NCBI GenBank assembly: GCA_964601355.1 | Contig: CAZRNB010000156.1 | Location: forward strand, 1 to 5,607 | DNA length: 5,607 nucleotides | Source: CAZRNB01 sp964601355 | Lineage (GTDB): Bacteria > Planctomycetota > Phycisphaerae > Sedimentisphaerales > Anaerobacaceae | Direction of reading: 5' to 3' | Notes under the pieces: model-generated | What the model was told of the DNA's origin: nothing | The model's input: only the letters and a program-made list of their open reading frames with translations | Database searches by the model: none | Shown here: in pieces, positions 1-4,879 of the stretch | Layout: every line of letters begins with the position of its first letter | Numbering within the stretch: the first letter of the stretch is position 1 | Made by a program: the position numbers and the translations under genes

Positions 1-468
1 CTCAAACGGGCCGGTTGCATCCAGAACCAGGCCATCGACGCGATGAACGCAGATAGAACCTGCGGCCCATTAGCCAAACTCACCAAATCGCTGTTCTTCA
101 AAGGCCCTGACCAATCGCAGGGCGGAACGTCCAGTTCTGCCGTTAGGCATCCCCAAGCGGAGGACGGCGATCTGGCTCTCGGCCGTATGGCCATAAAGGA
201 CTTCTCAAATGCAAGGGTGCTTGAGCGCCTCTTAATGTATGAACGCCGAATAGAGCACAGCCTATACAAAACGATACTCGAGCTTCAAAGACTCCACATC
301 ATGCGAAAGCTGGACCCGCTCAGGGCCGCCGATCAGTCTCGGCAAGGCACGACCGAAAGCGATGCCGCTTGCGGAGCGAGCCGAGCCTTGACAGATGAAG
401 AACTCGTCACGGCGGAGCGTGCCGTAGCCGGAACCGGCTACGTAGCCCAGCTCGCCGGGAAATTATGA
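1..468 (+). CDS. Uncharacterised protein, C-terminal part (start outside window)
   Basis: The reading frame is open from the first base and ends at TGA 466-468, giving 155 visible residues, so the true start lies to the left of the window. An ATG at 43 is only internal. The recognisable part is a block at about residues 73-98 (LERLLMYERRIEHSLYK followed by ELQRL). It resembles the conserved Y-E-x-x-I-E-x-S-L-Y-K-x-x-x-E-L-Q-R-L block that I recall near the C-terminus of a widespread uncharacterised protein family in planctomycetes and other environmental bacteria. In that family an upstream part rich in Lys, His and Arg precedes this helix; it is not visible here. The last ~45 residues are polar, Ala-rich and probably disordered. 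No catalytic motif is seen. The gene converges on the pseudopilin fragment with a single base between the two stop codons. Function unknown. Confidence 0.6.
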   Translation, partial: LKRAGCIQNQAIDAMNADRTCGPLAKLTKSLFFKGPDQSQGGTSSSAVRHPQAEDGDLALGRMAIKDFSNARVLERLLMYERRIEHSLYKTILELQRLHIMRKLDPLRAADQSRQGTTESDAACGASRALTDEELVTAERAVAGTGYVAQLAGKL

Positions 469-469
469 C

Positions 470-772
470 CTAATTATGCAAAACAAAGCCAATTTTCTTA
501 AGGATAAAATTAATGCAACCTTCTCTGCTACAAAGGATTATGAAAATGAACCACGCCATTGTCAGAGACCTTACGTTGCTGACGCAGTGGACTCTGCGCC
601 CCTGGTCTCTGGCCGAGCGCAAAGCGGGCATAAGAACTGCCATTAAAATGGCAATAATAGCGATCACCACTAACAGCTCAATCAAGGTAAACCCCGTTAG
701 AAACGATTCCATATCCATGGAATACCTACTTTTGGTACAGATTTCTAACGGGGTAAAAGCTCTTTTTTTCAT
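470..772 (-). CDS. Truncated prepilin-like (type II secretion/type IV pseudopilin) protein with interrupted leader
   Basis: A 100-residue protein starts at ATG 772 after a good ribosome site (GAGGA, 776-780). It carries the class III leader and N-terminal helix of pseudopilins: TGFTLIELLVVIAIIAIL at residues 26-43, then the MPALRSAR segment at 48-55. Such proteins are cut by prepilin peptidase just before the Phe of FTLIE and the helix anchors them in the inner membrane or pseudopilus. Two candidate sites exist here, A5-F6 (FTPLE) and G27-F28 (FTLIE), because 22 residues are encoded by an inserted palindromic element (see 692-753). Planctomycete homologues are usually 200-300 residues with a beta-rich C-terminal domain. 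Here similarity stops near residue 75 (SLTMAWF) and the last 25 residues look like chance translation of AT-rich DNA. Probably a decayed or partial gene copy, although the short protein could still be made. Confidence 0.7.
   Translation of the reverse strand: MKKRAFTPLEICTKSRYSMDMESFLTGFTLIELLVVIAIIAILMAVLMPALRSARDQGRRVHCVSNVRSLTMAWFIFIILCSREGCINFILKKIGFVLHN
688..757. repeat. 62-bp palindromic element (692-753) flanked by TAAA direct repeats
   Basis: Perfect 12-bp inverted repeats CCCCGTTAGAAA (692-703) and TTTCTAACGGGG (742-753) bound a 62-bp segment. TAAA occurs directly on both sides (688-691 and 754-757), as expected for a 4-bp target-site duplication. Inside are two further potential hairpins: ATTCCAT/ATGGAAT (706-712 and 717-723) and TACC/GGTA (723-726 and 734-737). 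Element plus one TAAA is 66 bp, or 22 codons, so the pseudopilin frame is kept. Removing it restores a normal leader, MKKRAFTLIE. It resembles a miniature inverted-repeat or REP-like element. I recall similar leaders (FTPLE ... FLTGFTLIE) in environmental genome annotations but cannot verify this here. Confidence 0.75.
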
Positions 773-775
773 TTG

Positions 776-780
776 TCCTC
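776..780 (-). promoter_or_regulatory. Ribosome binding site of the pseudopilin-like gene
   Basis: On the minus strand GAGGA precedes ATG 770-772 by a few bases (GAGGACAAATG). This supports the chosen start and shows that the truncated gene keeps an intact translation signal. Confidence 0.6.
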
Positions 781-852
781 TTCCTTTCCCGTTCAGCTTG
801 GGCTTTGCCGTTGGGGATTTGGTTACTGTTTGTTGTATAGTATAATTACCTT

Positions 853-2058
853 TTAATATTTACGTTTATTTGGGAGCCTCTTCATTATTTTCAGGTTTTT
901 GTTGATAAGCTTTATTCTTTGGGCTACGCAGCCTGCAGACCGCAGGGGGTCCTGCGGTGTATGCATCACGTAATCGAGCATCTTTTCGACCGTTGTCGTG
1001 GCCACATGCATCCTTGTGTCTGATGAGCCATAATAGACAAACAACTCACCATTGTTTTTGGCCACCCAGCCGCTGCTGAAAACCACGTTCGAGACGTCGC
1101 CGATACGTTCATCGCCTTGCGGAGCTAATAGATAACCGCCCGGTGCGTGCGTAACTTTCCACGGCTCATCGAGCTTTGTCAGAAAGGCGTATAGGACGTA
1201 TCGCAGGCCGGCAGCGCACGCCCGCACCCCATGGGCCAATTGCAGCCAGCCCTGGTCGGTTTTGATGGGGGCGGGTCCCAGCCCGTTCTTGGACTCTTTA
1301 ATTGTATGGTACTTTCGGTCATCCACAATAATTTCGTGGTCTAAACAAGCGCATTCTATATCTTTGGACAGGCCCCATCCAATTCCGCCACCGGAGCTGG
1401 CATCAATGAAACCATCCTGTGGTCGCGTGTAGAAGGCGTATTTGCCGTCAACGAACTCAGGATGCAGCACAACATTTCTCTGCTGCGGTGATTTGGTCTT
1501 TAGGTCATCGAGCCGCTCCCACTTTTTAAGGTATTTGGTGCGGACGATACCACACTGTGCAATAGCCGAAGATAAATCTCCTCTGGCAGCGTTGGGGTCC
1601 TTTCGCTCGGTGCAAAAAAGGCCATAAATCCAGCCGTCTTGATGCTTAACCAGTCGCATGTCATAAACGTTAATGTCAGGGTCGTCTGTCTCGGGCAACA
1701 CAATTGGGAAATCCCAGAATCGGAAGTTGTCGATGCCGTTCTTGCTTTCAGCTACAGCGAAGAAGCTCTTGCGGTCATACCCTTCCACACGGGCTATCAG
1801 GTATATCTTGCCATCCAGCTCAATTGCCCCGGAGTTGAAGGCACTGTTAATACCTAATCGCGTCATAAGGTGCGGATTAGTCTGGCGGTTCAGATCATAA
1901 CGCCAGAAGAGCGGGGTATGCTCAGCGGTCAAAACAGGATATTTGTACCGATCGAGGATACCATCTCCACCCTCAATTCTAACGTTTCTGCGATTGATGA
2001 GCTTTTCATAATTGTCAAAAAGAGCCTTTACTTTCCTTTCGAATTCATCTTTTTTCAT
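853..2058 (-). CDS. GH130 family 4-O-beta-D-mannosyl-D-glucose phosphorylase
   Basis: A 401-residue cytoplasmic enzyme with no signal peptide. Its sequence closely follows characterised mannosylglucose phosphorylases of GH130 subfamily 1 (EC 2.4.1.281), as in Bacteroides fragilis and Ruminococcus albus. These split beta-1,4-mannosyl-glucose with inorganic phosphate into alpha-mannose 1-phosphate and glucose. Visible family signatures: RYKYPVLTAEHTPLFWRYDL (37-56), the G-A-I stretch at 77-79, ARVEGYDRKSFFAVAES (89-105), the segment NVYDMRL at 130-136 with D133 as likely proton donor, a later run ending HPEFVDGKYAFYTRPQDGF, SSGGGIGW, HTIKE, AHGVR and the C-terminal SSDTRMHVATTT. Length fits the family (~390-400). 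The open frame extends upstream to 2142, but those 28 residues overlap the epimerase gene and look unlike the family; ATG 2058 has a strong ribosome site. It is coupled to the upstream epimerase, which makes its substrate. Confidence 0.92.
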   Translation of the reverse strand: MKKDEFERKVKALFDNYEKLINRRNVRIEGGDGILDRYKYPVLTAEHTPLFWRYDLNRQTNPHLMTRLGINSAFNSGAIELDGKIYLIARVEGYDRKSFFAVAESKNGIDNFRFWDFPIVLPETDDPDINVYDMRLVKHQDGWIYGLFCTERKDPNAARGDLSSAIAQCGIVRTKYLKKWERLDDLKTKSPQQRNVVLHPEFVDGKYAFYTRPQDGFIDASSGGGIGWGLSKDIECACLDHEIIVDDRKYHTIKESKNGLGPAPIKTDQGWLQLAHGVRACAAGLRYVLYAFLTKLDEPWKVTHAPGGYLLAPQGDERIGDVSNVVFSSGWVAKNNGELFVYYGSSDTRMHVATTTVEKMLDYVMHTPQDPLRSAGCVAQRIKLINKNLKIMKRLPNKRKY

Positions 2059-2059
2059 G

Positions 2060-2074
2060 CTCCTTAACCTCCTT
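2060..2074 (-). promoter_or_regulatory. Ribosome binding site of the GH130 gene, inside the end of the epimerase gene
   Basis: The minus strand reads AAGGAGGTTAAGGAGC followed by ATG 2058-2056. AAGGAGG is a near-perfect anti-16S match that overlaps the last Lys-Gly-Gly codons of the epimerase, and a second AAGGAG lies nearer the start. The upstream stop TAA (2066-2064) is 5 nt before the ATG. This decides the GH130 start against the longer open frame and suggests translational coupling. Confidence 0.85.
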
Positions 2075-3545
2075 TGCCTATGGCCTTTAGCCTGCGAATT
2101 ATCTCCAGACAGGCTCGGCTGTTGTGATACGGGCACTTCCATTCCGATACCTTAGGCTGCTTTAGATCAGGTGTACCATCGCAGGATACACGCCAGAACC
2201 ATTCGCCATGCGTTCGGTCAACAATGTGCTGCTGGATGAATTTCCAACACTGTTGCGCTGCTGTAAAGAAATGTTGCTGGCCTGAAAGATGGTAGGCATT
2301 GAGAAAACCAACGACCGTCTCCGCCTGCGGCCACCACTCTTTATCTGAATTTATGATTTTTCCATCTTTGCCTTCATAGAAAAGGCCGCCATCCTTATCA
2401 AGTCCCTGTTCATAAACAGCCTGTGCCATTTTAAGAGACCACTCCCTAACGGTCGTGGCTCTGTCTGGTTGGCCCATGACTTCTGCTGCTTCACAGAGCA
2501 GCCAGCTACCCTCAATATCATGGCCAAAAGAAACTATATCCTTGGTCGAATGCCATTTTTCGTCGAAGAACAGCTCGAAATGAGAGGTCTCTTTGTTGAT
2601 GATATGTTCCTGGAAAACCTCGATAAGCTCTTGCAATCTTGTTTTTACCTTTTCCCGCTCCGGCTCGGCGCTCCACCGTGACAAGCGTCCCTCGTCTCTC
2701 GTCTCTCGTCCATCGTCCATCGTCCATCCTTGCTCTGGCTCGGCGAGCCTCCGCCGAGACGAGTCGTCTTTACTGGCACGATACAAGTTTGTATATGCCT
2801 CCAGCAGGTGAAGATGCGTATTCATAGTCTTTTTCTCATTAGGATCACCGGTTGCCAGCCTTGCCTTTTCAGCAGCTTTCCAATCTCGGCTGAACGTCTC
2901 AAAATAGCCTTTGTTGTCATCATCGTGACAATTCTTCTCAATCAGATAAAAAAGCTCCTTTGCCTTCTCAAGTGCGGTGTTATCTTTGGTAGCAAGGTAA
3001 TATTCCGATAGGCCGTAAATTAGAAACGATTGGCCGTATATCTCTTTGCTGTCATCAACTGGTTTGCCTTTTTGGTTGAGCAGCCAATAGGCACCTCCAA
3101 ACTGCTTATCCCAAAAGTATTGCATTAAATAATCGTAGGCTCGCTTAGCCATTTCAAGATATTTGTCGTTCTTATCAAAACGATAGGCCGCTGAGAAAGT
3201 CCACAAAATCCGGGCATTCAGCACCAATCCTTTTGGGGCATCTTTAACGATAGTTCGGTCATTAGACATTCCGCCGATAAAGCCGCCATATTCATTATCC
3301 CGGCAGTTCTTTATCCAGAATGGGAGAATATCCTTTTCTAATTCATTTTGTGCGTTTTTTAAGAAATCGTTGATTTGACCTTTATCAATCATTGTTTGTT
3401 TTTCTCCAGAAAATTCAGTTGAGGGTTCAGGGGTCGGGGATCGGGGGTCAGTGTTATGGTTTCGGGGGTCAGGGGTCGGTGATTCCTGAGCCGAGACACC
3501 TTGGCATAGCAGCAAAATGATTACACAATAAATTATTCTACCCAT
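2064..3545 (-). CDS. Mannobiose/cellobiose 2-epimerase (AGE family) with signal peptide and two repeat-encoded insertions
   Basis: A 493-residue protein of the N-acylglucosamine 2-epimerase (alpha/alpha-six barrel) family, closest in pattern to cellobiose 2-epimerases (EC 5.1.3.11), which also convert beta-1,4-mannobiose to mannosyl-glucose. Key residues expected from this family are present: R112 (GLVLNARILW), H244/H246 (NTHLHLLEAY), H342 (SFGHDIEGSW), the WWPQAE motif at 404-409 and H474 (CPYHNSRACLEI). The first 19 residues form a plausible Sec signal peptide (hydrophobic run at 4-14, cleavage after VSA). TGAGG (3553-3557) precedes ATG 3545. A second start, ATG 3392 (M52), with GGAG at 3404-3407, would give a cytoplasmic protein of normal length. 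Residues 22-42 and about 262-299 are low-complexity insertions coded by heptanucleotide arrays; without them and the leader the length is ~407, as usual. The GH130 partner, which uses its product, follows directly. Confidence 0.88.
   Translation of the reverse strand: MGRIIYCVIILLLCQGVSAQESPTPDPRNHNTDPRSPTPEPSTEFSGEKQTMIDKGQINDFLKNAQNELEKDILPFWIKNCRDNEYGGFIGGMSNDRTIVKDAPKGLVLNARILWTFSAAYRFDKNDKYLEMAKRAYDYLMQYFWDKQFGGAYWLLNQKGKPVDDSKEIYGQSFLIYGLSEYYLATKDNTALEKAKELFYLIEKNCHDDDNKGYFETFSRDWKAAEKARLATGDPNEKKTMNTHLHLLEAYTNLYRASKDDSSRRRLAEPEQGWTMDDGRETRDEGRLSRWSAEPEREKVKTRLQELIEVFQEHIINKETSHFELFFDEKWHSTKDIVSFGHDIEGSWLLCEAAEVMGQPDRATTVREWSLKMAQAVYEQGLDKDGGLFYEGKDGKIINSDKEWWPQAETVVGFLNAYHLSGQQHFFTAAQQCWKFIQQHIVDRTHGEWFWRVSCDGTPDLKQPKVSEWKCPYHNSRACLEIIRRLKAIGKGG
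2685..2726. repeat. Heptanucleotide array (six units) inside the epimerase catalytic domain
   Basis: Six consecutive 7-mers on the plus strand: GCGTCCC (2685), TCGTCTC (2692, 2699) and TCGTCCA (2706, 2713, 2720). The 42 bp encode residues 274-287 (W-T-M-D-D-G-R-E-T-R-D-E-G-R). The array is flanked by direct copies of GCTC(C/T)GGCTCGGCG at 2657-2670 and 2732-2745, 75 bp apart, each encoding Ala-Glu-Pro-Glu. Next to the second copy are a CTCGGCG/CGCCGAG inverted repeat (2739-2758) and an AGACGA/TCGTCT palindrome (2757-2769). The whole insertion covers about residues 262-299. Confidence 0.85.
3420..3482. repeat. Heptanucleotide array (nine units, G-rich) after the epimerase signal peptide
   Basis: On the plus strand the 63 bp divide into nine 7-mers with consensus TC(A/G)GGGG: TGAGGGT, TCAGGGG, TCGGGGA, TCGGGGG, TCAGTGT, TATGGTT, TCGGGGG, TCAGGGG, TCGGTGA. 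A 15-nt stretch recurs 42 nt apart (3427-3441 and 3469-3483, one mismatch). It encodes exactly residues 22-42, a Pro/Asp/Thr-rich linker between the signal peptide and the enzyme. The run of G tracts at 3423-3447 fits the G3+N1-7 quadruplex pattern on the template strand. Confidence 0.85.
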
Positions 3546-3560
3546 TGCATAGCCTCACTT

Positions 3561-3656
3561 AGTTCAAAGTGCCTAAAGTTTATAGTGACTAAAGTGCCTG
3601 AAGTTACGAATTACAACTTTAGTTCACTTTAGGCACTTTAGCTCACTTTAGTCACT
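3561..3656. repeat. ACTTTAG-type repeats in inverted arrangement upstream of the epimerase gene
   Basis: The right half (3616-3656) is a tandem run of ACTTTAGTTC, ACTTTAGGC, ACTTTAGCTC and ACTTTAGTC (alternating 10 and 9 nt) plus ACT. The left half has the same motif on the other strand. Perfect inverted pairs include AAAGTGCCTAAAGT (3566-3579) with 3626-3639, and AGTGACTAAAGTG (3584-3596) with 3644-3656. The array fills nearly all of the space between the epimerase start (3545) and the truncated antitoxin, so it would lie in the leader of the epimerase transcript. Confidence 0.8.
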
Positions 3657-3786
3657 GGAGTGTATTCTGAGCATACCGCTGAAGTTTTTTGATTTCCCAT
3701 CTTGGATTTTTAACAGTTTTCCAATCGCCCCGATTGTACGAATCCAAAATATCTTTTTCTTCTTTTTTATTCAAAACCTTCTTCAT
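3652..3786 (-). pseudogene. Truncated CopG-type antitoxin, N-terminal half only
   Basis: A 44-codon frame from ATG 3786 to TGA 3654-3652. The peptide contains EEKDILDSYNRGDWKTVKN and ends LQRYAQNTLQ. This matches the N-terminal part of a family of small CopG/ribbon-helix-helix antitoxins that I recall with the pattern E-E-x-x-I-L-x-S-Y-E-x-x-E-W-x-S-V, then Y-A-x-N-T-L-K-K-D-K-R-I-N-I-R-I-S. The DNA-binding ribbon-helix-helix part, which should follow NTL, is missing: the frame runs into the ACTTTAG array and stops within it. No partner toxin is visible in the 470 bp upstream. The ribosome site is weak (GAGAGAC). Most likely a remnant of a toxin-antitoxin locus; a functional short peptide is less likely. 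Confidence 0.6.
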
Positions 3787-3800
3787 TGTCTGTCTCTCGT

Positions 3801-3831
3801 GCTACGTAGCGTATCTACTACGCAGAGTAGA
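3801..3831. repeat. Cluster of overlapping small palindromes
   Basis: GCTACGTAGC (3801-3810) is a perfect 10-bp palindrome. It overlaps GCGTA/TACGC (3809-3813 and 3819-3823), which overlaps TCTACT/AGTAGA (3814-3819 and 3826-3831). These structures are mutually exclusive. They lie between the likely promoter and the antitoxin start, so they could be an operator or a short REP-like unit. Confidence 0.5.
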
Positions 3832-3859
3832 TTATGTCAATATTTTATTTGCTTGTGAC
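3831..3859 (-). promoter_or_regulatory. Possible sigma-70 promoter for the antitoxin remnant/epimerase/GH130 unit
   Basis: On the minus strand GTCACA (3859-3854) and CATAAT (3836-3831) are 17 nt apart, matching the -35 and -10 boxes at 4/6 and 5/6. A perfect TTGACA (3840-3835) overlaps the -10 and could instead serve as a -35 with a poor TAGATA 17 nt downstream. It is the best promoter-like sequence upstream of the minus-strand genes that run to 853, but AT-rich DNA gives such matches by chance. Confidence 0.3.
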
Positions 3860-3886
3860 GACTAATTTTGGATACTTAACGCGCTC

Positions 3887-4044
3887 TGTAGAAAAGTGCA
3901 GAGGTTGTCATTTCGAGCGAGCCGAAGGAGAGTCGAGAAATCCGCTTTAGATCCTTCGACTTCGCTCAGGACGCCTTACGGCGGATTTCGCGACTTCGGC
4001 TGGTCCGCAGCCTCCGCTCGAAATGACGGTGAGTCTTTTCTACA
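3887..4044. repeat. 158-bp nested inverted-repeat element
   Basis: Paired arms from outside in: TGTAGAAAAG (3887-3896) with 4035-4044; GTCATTTCGAGCG (3907-3919) with 4015-4027; AGCCGAAG (3920-3927) with 3994-4001; and AAATCCGC (3938-3945), extendable with one mismatch, with 3981-3988. The central loop is about 35 nt. The GTCATTTCGAGCG ... CGCTCGAAATGAC pair with a central CCTTCGAC is a repeat type I recall from many environmental bacterial genomes, so this is probably a REP/MITE-like copy. It may act as a strong RNA hairpin between the lipoprotein genes and the sugar genes. No poly-T tract marks it as a standard terminator. Confidence 0.75.
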
Positions 4045-4258
4045 ATGCATATTCAATAGTCGATTTGTTATTTTTTTTCGCCATGGAATCCGACTGAAAT
4101 ACGGAAACGTCCCAATGGACCAGAGTTGAAAGAGACCACCGATAGTGGTGGTGGAGCACAAGAGCGACTCTTAGATTTTAACCAAAGTGGAACGAAGAAC
4201 TGGGGTGGTTATCAGCTACAGCGCTGTGTTAGACGGCAGATGGCACACATTGAAATAA
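4045..4258. other. Intergenic stretch with no supported gene
   Basis: Together with 3787-4044 this makes a gap of about 470 bp. Open frames here are short, lack ribosome sites and show no family resemblance. The only structure noted is a small hairpin ACCACC/GGTGGT (4135-4140 and 4147-4152). A T8 run occurs at 4071-4078. It lies downstream of the lipoprotein operon and could hold degraded coding DNA, but I recognise none. Confidence 0.5.
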
Positions 4259-4861
4259 CTAATCCGTCCCCTTGTCGATAAATATTTGCTTGTCAATTCC
4301 TGGCCAAACAGATTTGTAGGATTCTTCGAGTGTCCCAGGGTAATAAACGCCGTTGAAACGGAGTTTCACTTTGGTTTGCTTCTCCAATTGCTTGACGAGC
4401 GAGATTGTCAAGGTGGTACCGAACTTCCCCATCATCCCGCTGCCCATGTCTGGATCAATCATGTCTCCACGCTTGATCTCTACCAATGATGGGTCATATC
4501 CGTTTGTTTTGCACCAAGAGGTCAGTTCTTCGGAGCGAAGCTGCTTGGCTCTCTCCGGCGGTAAAATCTGGCCGTGTGCGGCAATATATCCTGACTGACG
4601 TTCCATGTTGTCTACCGTCATTCCCATACTGGCAAGTGCCACAGTCAACGAGTCAAACACGCGGTTGAAATCCTTGTCAAACACACGGTCTCCGAGTGCC
4701 TTTGTTATCTGCTCCCTTTGGTTATACCACACTGGTGTATCTGGCTCCTTCATCAAATGCTGCATCAGTTTGCTCTGGCTCATCATGCGGTTGGTGTCTG
4801 GCATCGTCATGCATCCGGTTATCAACAAGCAGAGGGTTGCAATGCTTATCACTTGTTTCAT
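4259..4861 (-). CDS. Putative lipoprotein, uncharacterised
   Basis: A 200-residue protein from ATG 4861, preceded by GAAAGGAAGAG (a ribosome site about 5 nt before the ATG). The N-terminus is a lipoprotein signal: hydrophobic run, then the lipobox ITGC with Cys17. The mature part has a segment RVFDKDF-N-RVFDSLTVALASMGMTVDN at 59-85, followed by a Ser-Gly-Tyr-Ile strand at 90-93. This pattern (a strand, an amphipathic helix for comparing two states, then a strand) resembles small alpha/beta domains of envelope lipoproteins, but I cannot name the family. A Gly/Met-rich part (DMGSGMMGKFG) and a beta-rich end (TLTISLVKQ, KVKLRFNGVYY) follow. It is the second gene after the BamE-like lipoprotein, 18 nt apart, so they are probably co-transcribed and may act together at the outer membrane. 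Confidence 0.75.
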   Translation of the reverse strand: MKQVISIATLCLLITGCMTMPDTNRMMSQSKLMQHLMKEPDTPVWYNQREQITKALGDRVFDKDFNRVFDSLTVALASMGMTVDNMERQSGYIAAHGQILPPERAKQLRSEELTSWCKTNGYDPSLVEIKRGDMIDPDMGSGMMGKFGTTLTISLVKQLEKQTKVKLRFNGVYYPGTLEESYKSVWPGIDKQIFIDKGTD

Positions 4862-4879
4862 ATTTCTCTTCCTTTCTTT

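Noticed and set aside
424..447. Palindromes GTAGCCGG/CCGGCTAC and GGCTACGTAGCC in the left-edge gene, sharing a 10-mer with 3801-3810
   Set aside because: Short, GC-rich and within a coding frame; the shared 10-mer alone is too little to call a dispersed repeat.
513..845. Plus-strand open frame of 110 residues opposite the pseudopilin
   Set aside because: It is the antisense of the pseudopilin and the inserted palindrome; its NPVRNDS peptide is simply the translated palindrome arm, and no family match is seen.
939..958. Hairpin ACCGCAGG/CCTGCGGT near the end of the GH130 gene, considered as an inserted element or terminator
   Set aside because: It encodes TPQDPLRSAG, which fits the normal conserved C-terminus of the family, and no T-run follows.
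2059..2142. 28-residue N-terminal extension of the GH130 protein
   Set aside because: It overlaps the epimerase coding region in another frame, and a strong ribosome site supports ATG 2058.
3561..4044. CRISPR array
   Set aside because: Repeat units are only 9-10 nt without regular unique spacers, and no cas genes are present.
3896..4129. Plus-strand open frame of 77 residues across the large palindrome
   Set aside because: It translates the nested repeat (SFRASRRR, DPSTSLR). This is a common spurious product of that repeat, with no ribosome site.
3976..4161. Minus-strand open frame of 61 residues
   Set aside because: Half of it lies in the palindromic element and the rest shows no recognisable family or ribosome site.
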